Below are positions 12,806 through 20,716 of a stretch of 64,000 bases of DNA, in pieces. The translations under genes were made by a program, and so were the position numbers. Source of the stretch: Rhizobacter sp. AJA081-3 (lineage in GTDB: Bacteria > Pseudomonadota > Gammaproteobacteria > Burkholderiales > Burkholderiaceae_C). The stretch covers positions 4,774,001-4,838,000 of the forward strand of contig NZ_CP059067.1 in NCBI RefSeq assembly GCF_017795745.1, given 5' to 3'. The notes under the pieces are model-generated. The model was not told where the DNA came from. It searched no databases and saw nothing but the letters and a program-made list of their open reading frames with translations. Positions within the stretch are counted from its first letter, which is position 1; each line of letters opens with the position of its first letter.

Positions 12806-13924
12806 CTAGGGCGCTCCCAGGAGGCTCCCAGGGCGCTCGAAGAGCAGTTCTCGACGTGCATCGGCGAGCGTCGCGCAGCCCGAAAGTGCCATCGCGATCT
12901 CGAGTTCATCGCGCAGCAGGCGCAGTGCGTGAGCCACGCCCTGCGCTCCCGCGACGGCCAGCGCAAGGACGTACGGGCGGCCGATCAGCACCGCTCGCGC
13001 GCCCAGTGCGATGGCCTTGAGCACGTCGGTGCCGCGGCGGATGCCGCCATCCACCAGCAACGGTACGGCGCCGCCGACCGCATCGGCCATGCGCGGCAGC
13101 GCCCACGCGGTGGGCAGCGCGGTGTCGAGCGTGCGGCCGCCATGGTTGGAGACGATCAATCCGTCCACGCCTTGCGCCAGGGCAAGGCGCGCGTCGTCTG
13201 GATGCATCACGCCCTTGAGCAGCAAGGGCAAGCGCGTCGCGCCGCGCAGCCAGGCCACGTCGTCCCATGAAGTCGCGGCCTGTAGCAGCCCGCCGCAGAG
13301 TTCGCCGCCGCGCGGCATCGGCGGTGCGCCGTGCAGGTGGACCGCCGACACGTCGGCCGGCAGCCGGAAGCCGGTGCGCCGCTCGCGGTCGCGCGCGCCG
13401 TGCACCGGGGCATCCACCGTCAGCATCAGCGCCTCGAAGCCGGCAGCCTCGGCACGCCGCACCAGCGCGAGGTCGAAACCGCGGTCACCCTGCAGGTAGA
13501 TCTGGAACCACAGCGGCCCGCGCTGCGCGTCGTCGCGCACCGCACCGGCGACGTCTTCCAGCGGCGTGCTCGACTGCGTGCTGAGCACCAGACCCGCGCC
13601 CTGCGCCGCCGCGGCGAGCGCGCTGCCGAGCTCGCCGTGCGGATGCGCCAGGCGCTGGTACGCCACCGGCGCGAGCAGCAGCGGGTGCGCCAGCGTGCGG
13701 CCGAGCAGTTCGACGCGCGTGTGGCCATGGGCCAACGGCCGCAGAACGCGCGGCTGCAGCCACAGAGCGTTCCAGGCCTCGCGGTTGGCGCGCAGCGTGG
13801 TCTCGTCGGCCGCGCCGCCGGCGAAGTAGGCCCAGGCGTTCGCGTCCAGCATCTCGCGAGCGCGACCTTCGTAGTCGTCCATGCACACCGGCAGCGTTTG
13901 GTCGGCGCTCACGTGTCGGCCCAC
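12806..13924 (-). CDS. FMN-dependent alpha-hydroxy acid oxidase/dehydrogenase
   Basis: This is a 372-residue flavoprotein of the lactate/glycolate oxidase family, which oxidises alpha-hydroxy acids to keto acids. Visible family signatures are [15 protein letters not shown] near residue 33, [17 protein letters not shown] near 80, the FMN/substrate stretch WFQIYLQGD near 140, and the active-site SNHGGRTLD with catalytic His near 258, followed by [19 protein letters not shown]. The GTG start at 13924 overlaps the end of the upstream dioxygenase gene by 16 bases; ATG 13882 ([12 protein letters not shown]) is an alternative. It is the last gene of the tonB-led iron operon, which is an unexpected place for such an enzyme. 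The exact substrate is unknown. Confidence 0.9.
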   Translation of the reverse strand: MGRHVSADQTLPVCMDDYEGRAREMLDANAWAYFAGGAADETTLRANREAWNALWLQPRVLRPLAHGHTRVELLGRTLAHPLLLAPVAYQRLAHPHGELGSALAAAAQGAGLVLSTQSSTPLEDVAGAVRDDAQRGPLWFQIYLQGDRGFDLALVRRAEAAGFEALMLTVDAPVHGARDRERRTGFRLPADVSAVHLHGAPPMPRGGELCGGLLQAATSWDDVAWLRGATRLPLLLKGVMHPDDARLALAQGVDGLIVSNHGGRTLDTALPTAWALPRMADAVGGAVPLLVDGGIRRGTDVLKAIALGARAVLIGRPYVLALAVAGAQGVAHALRLLRDELEIAMALSGCATLADARRELLFERPGSLLGAP

Positions 13925-14592
13925 ATTCGCAGGAGGTTGTGGTACGTGCCGGTGAGCGCCACCGCCTCGTCGCTCTCGCCGTCGCGCGAGCGCAGGCGCA
14001 TCAGCGCCCTGTCCATGTCGTGCAGCAGGCGGCGCTGCTCGTCGCTGCGCACCATGCTCTCGATCCAGAAGAAGCTGGCCAGCCGCGCGCCGCGCGTGAC
14101 CGGCTCGACGCGGTGCACACTGGTGCCGGGGTAGGCCACCGCATCGCCGGCGGCGAACTTGACGCGCTGCTCGCCGAAGGTGTCGGCGATGACCAGCTCG
14201 CCGCCGTCGTAGTGCTGGGGCTCGGCGAGGAACAGCGTGCAGCTGATGTCGGTGCGCACCCGCACGCCCGTGCCCGGCGCATAGCGCACCGCCTTGTCGA
14301 CATGGTCGCCATACGTGTTGTGCGCGCCCTCGTAGCGGTTGAACATCGGCGGGAAGATCTTCTTCGGCAGCGTGGCCGAGAAGAACAGCGGGTGCTTCTC
14401 GAGCGCGCCGAATACCAGCGCCTGCAGCGCCAGCGCCTGCGCGCAGGTGGCGGGCAGCTGCAGGTTGTTCTTCACGCGCGCGGCCTGCACGCCGGCAGTG
14501 AGCTCGCCAGGCTCCCAGGGGGCGCCCTCGAGCAGCTGGCGGGCCCGGGCCAGCGCCTCGGGCGCCAGCACGGCGGGGATGCGGATCAACAT
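13909..14592 (-). CDS. piuC: Fe(II)/2-oxoglutarate-dependent PKHD-type hydroxylase
   Basis: This is a 227-residue protein matching the PiuC/YbiX family in length and sequence. The iron ligands are visible as HVD in [13 protein letters not shown] near residue 97 and the distal His in [15 protein letters not shown] near 158, where the Arg after it would bind 2-oxoglutarate. PiuC homologues are iron-regulated and sit beside TonB-dependent siderophore receptors, as here: the receptor stop lies 14 bases upstream. The role is thought to concern iron-siderophore use, with the substrate unresolved. The end overlaps the GTG start of the hydroxyacid oxidase. Confidence 0.93.
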   Translation of the reverse strand: MLIRIPAVLAPEALARARQLLEGAPWEPGELTAGVQAARVKNNLQLPATCAQALALQALVFGALEKHPLFFSATLPKKIFPPMFNRYEGAHNTYGDHVDKAVRYAPGTGVRVRTDISCTLFLAEPQHYDGGELVIADTFGEQRVKFAAGDAVAYPGTSVHRVEPVTRGARLASFFWIESMVRSDEQRRLLHDMDRALMRLRSRDGESDEAVALTGTYHNLLRMWADT

Positions 14593-14606
14593 CGTGGGTG
14601 CGGGCG

Positions 14607-16871
14607 CTAGAACCTGAAGCTCGCGGTGGCCTGGATCAGGCGGCCGGGGCCGGGGATGTAGTGACCCGTGTAGAGCTGATCGGCGTAGAGCTTGTCGGTG
14701 AGGTTGCTCACGTTGATCTTGTAGACGAGCCGTTCGGGCAAGGCGGTGAATTCGGCCATCAGGTCGGCGGTGACGAAGCGAGGCGCCGCGAAGCCCGGGT
14801 TGCGGATCGGCGTCTGGCTCGAGCGCGCGTTCAGGCCGCCGCCCACGCGCAGGGCCGGCGACAGCTTGTAGGTGCTCCAGATCGTGCCGGAGTGCCGCGG
14901 CGTCAGCGAAGGGCGCGTGCCCTGCCCTTCGGAGCCGGCCACGCCCTGGTCGATCTTCGCCACCGGGATCCACATGTAGGAGCCGTACACCTCCCAGGCC
15001 GGCGTGATGCGTCCGGTCAGGTCGAGCTCGATGCCGGCGGCATGTCGCTTGCCCGACAGCGTGACCAGGTTCACCAGCGGGTCGGTGTTGCGCTCGTGCA
15101 GCTTGGTGGTGCGGAAGATCGCCGCGCGACTGGTGAAGTGGCCGTCGGCCGAGTCGATGCGGGCGCCGAGCTCGACGTTGACCGACTGCTCGGGCGGGAT
15201 GTCGGCGTTGGCAGCGCTGAGGGAATAGGCCTCGCCCGAGGTGTTGAACGAGGTCGCGCCCGACAGGTGGAAGCTCATCCGCGGCGACGGCTGGTACAGC
15301 AGGCCCAGGCGCTTGCTGACTTCGGAGACCTTCATCGAGTAGCTGGCGGTGGTTTGCGGCCCGGGCGCGTTGGCGGGGATCGCGAAGCTGTCGTAGGCGC
15401 CGACAAGGTAGTCGTATCGCAGTCCGGCGAGCAGCTTCCAGTCGGGCATGAACTCGACCAGATCCTGCACGTAGACACCCGCCGCCTTCGACGTGTAGGT
15501 GCTGGCGCGGCGCAACACCCGCGCGTCTTCCGCGATGGCGGCGCCGTCGTCGGGCGTGCCGACGGTGGTGCTCGGCTTGGTCAGCGTGACGCCGCCCTGC
15601 GCGGCGCTGCGCGCGGCGAGCACTTCCTTCTCTTCGCGGGCGAAGTCGGCGCCGGCCTGAACTTCGTGGCCCATGCCGCCCGCCTGGAAGCGCGTGCTCA
15701 GGTCGCTCTGCGCATGGATCGTGTCCATGTCCTGGATCTTCAGCTGCGTGCCGCGGTTGATCACGGTGCCGGGGCCGAAGCTCGCCAGGCTCACGCCCAG
15801 CCCGCTGGGCTGCAACGCGGCGGCAGCGAAGCGCACCGTGCCGGCGCGCTGATCGCGCTCGTAGGCGCCCCGGCGCAGCCGGCTGACCAGCTCGGTGCCG
15901 GCGCCGAAGCGGTGGGTGTGCGTGGCGGTGAGCGTCTGCGCGCCGCCGGCATTGCGGTCGCTGGCCATGCCGTAGTAGGCCGAGGGCGAGATCGGCAGCA
16001 GCGTGCTGTCGGACACCGCAGAGCCGAGCGTCGGCCGGATCCACGGCATGCCGTAGTTCATGCCGTTGTCGTTGTCGAGCACGTAGGCGCCGACGGAGAA
16101 CTCGTCGCGCTCGCCGATGCCCCAGCGGTAGGTGACGGCTGCGCCGCGTTTGTCCAGGCTCGTGCCGGCGCCGTTGTTGTCGGCCTTCGTGACCATGGTG
16201 CCCAGGCGCAACGCACTGCTCTCGCCGAGTTTCAGGTTGAAGTCACCCACCGCGCGGACGTAGGCATGGTTGCCCATCGTCACGTCGACCTGGTTCTCGT
16301 CGATCAGCCGCGGCACCTTGGTGACCTGGTTCACCGCGCCGCCGGTGGAGCCGCGCCCGAACAGCATCGATGCGGAGCCGCGCAGCACCTCGAGGCGGTC
16401 GAGAAAGAAGGTGTCGCGCTCGTAGAAGGCCGGGTCGCGCATGCCGTCGACGAACACGTCGCCGGTGGCCTGCAGCGAGAAGCCGCGCAGGCGGATGTCC
16501 TCCTCGCCGCCTTCGGCCGCGAGGAAGCTGATGCCCGAGGTGTTCTTCAGCACGTCCTTCATGGTGTCGAGGTTGCGGTCGTCGATCAGCTTCTCGGTCA
16601 CCACCGTCACCGACTGCGGGATGTCGCGCAGCTCCTGCTGGCCCTTGCCGATGCGCGTCTCGGTGGCTCGGTAGGCGTCGCGGCCGGCGGCCTCGGCCTG
16701 CGCGCGCACCTTGATCGGTGCCAGGGTGGCTTCGTTCGCCGTTGCGGCCGGCATCTGCGCCTGCGCGCCGCCGAGGGCGAAGCCGAAGCCGGCGGCCAGG
16801 GCACCCAGCGGCAGCAGCGCCGTGCCGGCAGGGCGGGGAAGGGAAGTCTTGTCGAGATCAGGGCGTCGCAT
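14607..16871 (-). CDS. TonB-dependent siderophore receptor
   Basis: This is a 754-residue outer-membrane receptor. It has a signal peptide (cleavage near GGAQAQ, residue 39), then a plug domain beginning about residue 70 with [17 protein letters not shown] and containing [20 protein letters not shown], the standard plug signature. A long beta-barrel follows, with TonB-dependent receptor ending [22 protein letters not shown] and the C-terminal Phe needed for outer-membrane assembly (ATASFRF). The sequence best resembles catecholate receptors of the Fiu/PiuA type, which fits the adjacent piuC. Start ATG 16871 follows GGAGAG. It belongs to the tonB-exbBD-hemP operon and would draw energy from those proteins. 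Confidence 0.94.
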   Translation of the reverse strand: MRRPDLDKTSLPRPAGTALLPLGALAAGFGFALGGAQAQMPAATANEATLAPIKVRAQAEAAGRDAYRATETRIGKGQQELRDIPQSVTVVTEKLIDDRNLDTMKDVLKNTSGISFLAAEGGEEDIRLRGFSLQATGDVFVDGMRDPAFYERDTFFLDRLEVLRGSASMLFGRGSTGGAVNQVTKVPRLIDENQVDVTMGNHAYVRAVGDFNLKLGESSALRLGTMVTKADNNGAGTSLDKRGAAVTYRWGIGERDEFSVGAYVLDNDNGMNYGMPWIRPTLGSAVSDSTLLPISPSAYYGMASDRNAGGAQTLTATHTHRFGAGTELVSRLRRGAYERDQRAGTVRFAAAALQPSGLGVSLASFGPGTVINRGTQLKIQDMDTIHAQSDLSTRFQAGGMGHEVQAGADFAREEKEVLAARSAAQGGVTLTKPSTTVGTPDDGAAIAEDARVLRRASTYTSKAAGVYVQDLVEFMPDWKLLAGLRYDYLVGAYDSFAIPANAPGPQTTASYSMKVSEVSKRLGLLYQPSPRMSFHLSGATSFNTSGEAYSLSAANADIPPEQSVNVELGARIDSADGHFTSRAAIFRTTKLHERNTDPLVNLVTLSGKRHAAGIELDLTGRITPAWEVYGSYMWIPVAKIDQGVAGSEGQGTRPSLTPRHSGTIWSTYKLSPALRVGGGLNARSSQTPIRNPGFAAPRFVTADLMAEFTALPERLVYKINVSNLTDKLYADQLYTGHYIPGPGRLIQATASFRF

Positions 16872-16946
16872 GGCGCTCTCCGTGTGAGGGTGGGCACGGG
16901 CTGGCGCTGGCGGGCTGGTGCGAAGGTCGATGAAATTTGGCGGCGG

Positions 16947-17135
16947 CTACTTGGTGAGAATCAGCTTCCCGAGGGCGGTCTGGCGCAGGCGGTAGAGCAC
17001 GCCGTGGTGCTCGATGAGCAGTTCGTTCGCGCCGCGCAGCAGCAGTGCGCTGTCGATGCGCTGCGGCAGCGCGCCCGAGAGCGCGGGCGCGGCTTCGAGA
17101 CGAATTGGGGGCTCGGGCCGCTTCGGAGCGTCCAT
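16947..17135 (-). CDS. hemP: Hemin uptake protein HemP
   Basis: This is a 62-residue protein. The C-terminal half shows the HemP/HmuP family core: LLLRGANELLIEHHGVLYRLRQTALGKLILTK, shown here only as the motif RGANELxIxHxGxxYRLRxTxxGKLILTK. HmuP in Bradyrhizobium is a co-activator of haem-uptake genes, and HemP in Burkholderia is needed for haem receptor expression. Here it lies 3 bases after exbD and 75 bases before the siderophore receptor, inside the ton operon, with no haem transport genes in view. A regulatory role on the iron operon is inference. Confidence 0.85.
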   Translation of the reverse strand: MDAPKRPEPPIRLEAAPALSGALPQRIDSALLLRGANELLIEHHGVLYRLRQTALGKLILTK

Positions 17136-17138
17136 GGC

Positions 17139-17561
17139 TCAGCGGCCCGTCGCGGGTTCGCTGACGAAGCCGACTTTCGTGAGCCCGGCACGCGAGGCAT
17201 CGGCCAGCGTCTGCGCGACAACGCGATACGCCACCGACTGGTCGGCGCGCAGGTGCACCTCGGGCTGCGGCTGCTTGAGGCTCGCGGCCACGAAACGCTG
17301 CGCCGCCTCGGCGCGGCTGATCGCTTCGCCGTTCCAGTGCAGCACGCCCGCGGCGTCGATGGCGAAGTCGATCTTGTCGGGCTTGAGCTGGTTCTCCTGC
17401 GCGCTGGCGCGCGGCAGCTCCAGCTTGACGGCATGGGTGAGCAGCGGCGCGGTGATGATGAAGATCACCAGCAGCACCAGCATCACGTCGATCAGCGGCA
17501 CCATGTTGATGTCGGCCATCGGCGCGCCGGCGCTCTTGGAGTCGAAGCTGGCAAAGGCCAT
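17139..17561 (-). CDS. exbD: Biopolymer transport protein ExbD
   Basis: This is a 140-residue inner-membrane protein. One membrane segment lies at residues 18-40 (INMVPLIDVMLVLLVIFII), containing the conserved Asp that carries protons, and a periplasmic domain follows with VHLRADQSVAYRVVAQTLADA near residue 95. With ExbB it forms the proton channel that energises TonB. ATG 17561 is preceded by GAGGAG; the frame upstream of it is not conserved. It lies 10 bases after exbB. Confidence 0.95.
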   Translation of the reverse strand: MAFASFDSKSAGAPMADINMVPLIDVMLVLLVIFIITAPLLTHAVKLELPRASAQENQLKPDKIDFAIDAAGVLHWNGEAISRAEAAQRFVAASLKQPQPEVHLRADQSVAYRVVAQTLADASRAGLTKVGFVSEPATGR

Positions 17562-17571
17562 GTCGCGCTCC

Positions 17572-18324
17572 TCAGGCCGCCGCCGGTCGGTGGGGCAGCG
17601 TGCGCACGCTGGCATTGCCGGCAGGTGCCGGGGCTGCACTCAGCGGCTGGCCCATCGACACGAAGGTGTGCAACTCGTAGGCGAAGGCGTCGAGCCGCGA
17701 CACCATCACGCGGTTGGCCCGCGTGAGCCAGTTGTAGCCCATCACCGCCGGGATCGCGACGGCCAGGCCCAGGCCCGTCATGATCAGCGCCTCGCCCACC
17801 GGGCCGGCCACCTTGTCCAGCGTGCCGGCGCCGCTCATGCCGATCGCCACCAGCGCGTGGTACACGCCCCAGACGGTGCCGAACAGGCCGACGAAAGGCG
17901 CGGTGGCGCCCACCGTGGCCAGCACCGCCAGGCCGTTGTCGAGCCGGGTGGTCTGTTCGTCGAGCACCTTCTTGATGGTGCGGGTGACGAAGTCGCTCGC
18001 GCTGCCTGCCTCTTCGAGCCTGGCCGCGCCGTAGCGGGCGTGGTGCGACTGCGCATGCATGGCATGGCTCGTGAGGTGCGAGAACGGATCGCGCGCGCCG
18101 TGGGTGGCGATCTCGGCGGCCACCGCGTCCAGCGAGGTGGCGTTCCAGAAGAAGTCCAGGAAGGCGCGGCTGCGCCCGCGGCGCAGCACCAGCGTCAGCC
18201 CCTTGATCGCCAGGATGACCCAGGACACGACGGACATCAGCACCAGGATCGCCAGCAGCGTCTTGCCGACGGCATCGCTTTGCGCGATGAAGTGGCTGAA
18301 GCCCAGGGTCGTTTCGGCATTCAC
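17572..18324 (-). CDS. exbB: Biopolymer transport protein ExbB (MotA/TolQ/ExbB family)
   Basis: This is a 250-residue inner-membrane protein with three membrane segments: about residues 19-40 (LLAILVLMSVVSWVILAI), 140-165 (LAVLATVGATAPFVGLFGTVWGVY) and 185-205 (EALIMTGLGLAVAIPAV). The GLFGTVWG and EALxxTxxGLxVAIPAV motifs are family signatures. Start is a GTG at 18324 behind GGAGAG, one base after the tonB stop, so translation is coupled. Gene order tonB-exbB-exbD is typical of betaproteobacteria. Confidence 0.95.
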   Translation of the reverse strand: MNAETTLGFSHFIAQSDAVGKTLLAILVLMSVVSWVILAIKGLTLVLRRGRSRAFLDFFWNATSLDAVAAEIATHGARDPFSHLTSHAMHAQSHHARYGAARLEEAGSASDFVTRTIKKVLDEQTTRLDNGLAVLATVGATAPFVGLFGTVWGVYHALVAIGMSGAGTLDKVAGPVGEALIMTGLGLAVAIPAVMGYNWLTRANRVMVSRLDAFAYELHTFVSMGQPLSAAPAPAGNASVRTLPHRPAAA

Positions 18325-18325
18325 G

Positions 18326-19033
18326 TTATCTCTCCAGTTCGAAAGGAATCGGGATGCGCGCCCAGCCCGCTGTGGGCGCGCCGTTCTCGCTGTAGGGCTT
18401 GAAGCGCGCGCGCTGCACGCCGGCCAGCGCCGCGTCGTCCAGCCGCGCGAAACCCGACGACTGCGCCAGCTGCACGCTGCGCGGCAGGCCGGCTTCGTCG
18501 ACATAGACGCGCACCACCACCAGGCCGGCTTCGCCCAGCCGCCGCGACAGGCGCGGGTACTCGGGTGCGGGCGCCTCGAGGTACTGGATCGCCGAGGCCG
18601 GGATGTTCTTCGGCGGCGGTGGGGCGGGCAGGGCCACGGGCGCAGGCGGCGCAGGAGCGGCCACGGCCGCGACCGGCGGCACCGGCTCGAGTTCCGGCGC
18701 GGGCGCGATGAACACCGCTGGGGCCGGTGCCGGCGGGGCGCTGATCAGGGGCGCGGCGGGCGTGGGCTTCTTCGGCAGCCGCGCCGGTTCGGGCGGCGGC
18801 GGTGGCGCGGGCAGCATCGGCTGCGGCGGCGCAACCAGCGAGACGAACATCGGCGCGGCCTCGTCCAGCGCCTGCCGCACCGCCGGCACCTGCAAGGCCG
18901 CGTAGACGCCCACGCCGTGCAGCGCGACGATGCCCAGCACCACCGTGCGCCGCGCGCCGGGGCCGAGGCCGTCGTGGCGCTGCAACGGCACTCGGCGGGA
19001 GCGCAGTGGAGGGCTGGGCGCGAGCGAAGACAT
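18326..19033 (-). CDS. tonB: Energy transducer TonB
   Basis: This is a 235-residue protein. One N-terminal membrane anchor lies at about residues 30-50 (RTVVLGIVALHGVGVYAAL). A Pro-rich periplasmic spacer follows (residues 65-155, many APPPP and PAPAP runs, with few of the Lys-Pro repeats of enterobacterial TonB). The C-terminal TonB domain begins with APEYPRLSRRLGEAGLVVVRVYVDEAGLPRSV near residue 165 and includes ALAGVQRARFKPY. I chose ATG 19033 over the in-frame 19063 because the earlier one runs through the likely promoter. It is the first gene of the iron operon. Confidence 0.92.
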   Translation of the reverse strand: MSSLAPSPPLRSRRVPLQRHDGLGPGARRTVVLGIVALHGVGVYAALQVPAVRQALDEAAPMFVSLVAPPQPMLPAPPPPPEPARLPKKPTPAAPLISAPPAPAPAVFIAPAPELEPVPPVAAVAAPAPPAPVALPAPPPPKNIPASAIQYLEAPAPEYPRLSRRLGEAGLVVVRVYVDEAGLPRSVQLAQSSGFARLDDAALAGVQRARFKPYSENGAPTAGWARIPIPFELER

Positions 19034-19044
19034 GCGAACGATCG

Positions 19045-19065
19045 TAACACGAACGATTCGCATTT
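19045..19065 (-). promoter_or_regulatory. Possible Fur box upstream of tonB
   Basis: On the minus strand the 21 bases read as an imperfect inverted repeat, AATGCGAA then TCG then TTCGTGTT, 12 bases before the tonB ATG. It resembles betaproteobacterial Fur sites (AATGCGAATnnTTCGCATT type), with the right half less well conserved. The operon's iron-uptake content makes Fur control likely. Confidence 0.5.
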
Positions 19066-19120
19066 AGAAGTAGCCTGCGCAAACGCTGCGCTGGCCACCT
19101 CGGCACCCAGCCCGGAGCGT

Positions 19121-20092
19121 TCAGCGTTCGGGCACTGCGATGCGCGGCGCCGTCTTCACGCTCCACACCATCGTGATGGCCAGGATCGCCACCACCACGC
19201 CGAGCGACACGAGCACCGGGATCTTGTAGATGTCGATCAGCATCATCTTCGTGCCGATGAACACCAGGATCACCGCCAGGCCGTAGCTGAGCAGGTGGAA
19301 CTTCGCGGCCATCGCGGCGAGCAGGAAGAACATCGCGCGCAGGCCGAGGATGGCGAAGATGTTCGACGTGAGCACGATGAACGGGTCGTCGGTGATGGCG
19401 AAGATCGCCGGGATCGAATCGACCGCGAAGATCACGTCGGTGATGCCCACCAGCGCCACCACCATCAGCAGCGGGGTGGCGATGCGCTTGCCGTTCTCGA
19501 CGGTCCAGAACTTCTCGCCGTCGAATCCCTTCGAGACCGGCAGCACGCGGCGCAGCAGCTTCAGCGCCGGGTTGTCGTCCAGGTTCTGCTCCTTGCCCGC
19601 GGCCCACCACATCTTGATGCCGGTGAGCAGCAAGAAGGCGCCGAACACATAGAGCACCCAGTGGAACTGCGCGATCAGCCAGCCGCCCACGAGGATCATC
19701 ACGGTGCGCAGCACGATCGCACCCACGATGCCGTACATCAGCACCCGCTTCTGGTAGGCCGGCGGCACCGAGAAGTAGGTGAAGATCATCAGGAAGACGA
19801 AGATGTTGTCGACGGCGAGCGACTTCTCGATCAGGTAGCCGGTGAGGAACTCGAACGCGCGGGTGTTCGCCGCGGCGGCGATGGCGGGATCGTCATGCGT
19901 CTTCAGCGCCCACCAGAACAAGGCATTGAAGGCCAGGCTGAGCAGCACCCAGACGATGGACCACTTGATGGCCTCGGGCACCGTGACTTCGTGGGCGCCC
20001 TGCTTGCGCAGCACCACGAAGTCCACGAACAGTGCCACCAGCACCGACACGATGAAAAACGCCCACAGCCAATCCGGCGCAACAGTCGTCAT
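19121..20092 (-). CDS. TerC/Alx-family integral membrane protein
   Basis: This is a 323-residue protein with about nine membrane segments. Conserved acidic membrane motifs are visible: FVDFVVLR near residue 30, EKSLAVDNIFVFLMIF near 85, and the mirrored TDVIFAVDSIPAIFAITDD near 205, the paired signatures of the TerC family. Length and sequence match E. coli Alx (321 residues), which is implicated in manganese export. ATG 20092 is chosen because the preceding sequence (20093-20104) looks like a ribosome site, GGGAG, 7 bases before it. The upstream leader holds a yybP-ykoY riboswitch, consistent with Mn(II) control. Confidence 0.93.
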   Translation of the reverse strand: MTTVAPDWLWAFFIVSVLVALFVDFVVLRKQGAHEVTVPEAIKWSIVWVLLSLAFNALFWWALKTHDDPAIAAAANTRAFEFLTGYLIEKSLAVDNIFVFLMIFTYFSVPPAYQKRVLMYGIVGAIVLRTVMILVGGWLIAQFHWVLYVFGAFLLLTGIKMWWAAGKEQNLDDNPALKLLRRVLPVSKGFDGEKFWTVENGKRIATPLLMVVALVGITDVIFAVDSIPAIFAITDDPFIVLTSNIFAILGLRAMFFLLAAMAAKFHLLSYGLAVILVFIGTKMMLIDIYKIPVLVSLGVVVAILAITMVWSVKTAPRIAVPER

Positions 20093-20093
20093 T

Positions 20094-20300
20094 GCAAGAC
20101 TCCCAGCTTCGACACTCACGATCGGCGGCATGGCTGCCGCCGGAAGGGGTGCCGAAGAGTCTTGCGGGGGTCCGGCGGATGCGAGGCACCGGCTGGAACT
20201 GCGAGCCCGGCCGACAGCCTGGCGGCTGCCGACGAATTGACGGGCTGCGCGACGGCATGGCGCCGTTCGCTACTCCCCCTTCAGCGGAGCGGATTTTGCC
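20094..20300 (-). ncRNA. yybP-ykoY (Mn2+-sensing) riboswitch in leader of TerC/Alx gene
   Basis: On the minus strand the conserved internal-loop sequence GGGGGAGTAGC (20279-20269) is followed by a hairpin (GCGAACGGC / GCCGTCGC) and then CCCGTCAAT (the loop element GTCAAT at 20241-20236), then a second hairpin CGGCAGCC / GGCTGTCG. This order matches the yybP-ykoY consensus of E. coli alx and mntP. The 3' part contains GCAAGACTC (20165-20157), perfectly complementary to GAGTCTTGC (20102-20094), which covers the end of the ribosome site just before the ATG. This could sequester translation initiation when the metal is absent. The 5' boundary is approximate. Confidence 0.82.
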
Positions 20301-20353
20301 CGCGAACCGCTTGTCCCCATGAGTTTTGCGGGAATGGCGCTATTCTTGCCGCC

Positions 20354-20716
20354 ATGAAGATCCTCGTCCGCTGGCTCCTGCTGGCCGCCGCCTTGCTGCT
20401 GGTGGCCTACCTCTACCCCGGCGTGGCCATCACGAGCTTCGGCTCGGCGATGATCGCGGCCTTCGTGATCGGCGTGTTCAACACGCTGCTGCGGCCCATC
20501 CTGGTGCTGCTCACCCTGCCGGTCACGCTGCTGACACTGGGCCTGTTCCTGTTCGTCATCAACGCCTTGATGTTCTGGGCCGCGGCCCAGGTGCTCGATG
20601 GCTTCGCCGTCAACGGCTTCGTGGCGGCGCTGATCGGCTCGCTGATCTACAGCCTGATCGGCATGGTGATCGACGTCGCGATGGAACGGCTGTTCTCTCG
20701 GCCCTCAGCCGCCTGA
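20354..20716 (+). CDS. Holin-like / YvlD-family small membrane protein
   Basis: This is a 120-residue protein with four hydrophobic segments: KILVRWLLLAAALLLVAYLYPG, the FGSAMIAAFVIGVFNTLLRPIL stretch, LPVTLLTLGLFLFVINALMFWAA, and GFVAALIGSLIYSLIGMVIDV. The pattern NTLLRPILVLLTLPVTLLTLGLF is diagnostic of the phage-holin family 4 (YvlD-like) group. No phage genes are nearby, and such chromosomal members are of unknown function. ATG 20354 starts 53 bases from the riboswitch-bearing leader of the divergent TerC gene. Its 3' end overlaps the convergent PBP1C gene by 12 bases. Confidence 0.87.
   Translation: MKILVRWLLLAAALLLVAYLYPGVAITSFGSAMIAAFVIGVFNTLLRPILVLLTLPVTLLTLGLFLFVINALMFWAAAQVLDGFAVNGFVAALIGSLIYSLIGMVIDVAMERLFSRPSAA

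Noticed and set aside
14598-17726. 1042-codon open frame across the receptor, hemP and exbD genes on the plus strand
   Set aside because: It is the mirror of recognised genes and has no family signature; long antisense frames are common in GC-rich DNA.
18059-20353. Large open frame upstream of the holin-like gene
   Set aside because: Antisense to exbB, tonB and TerC; only the part from ATG 20354 has protein-like hydrophobic pattern.
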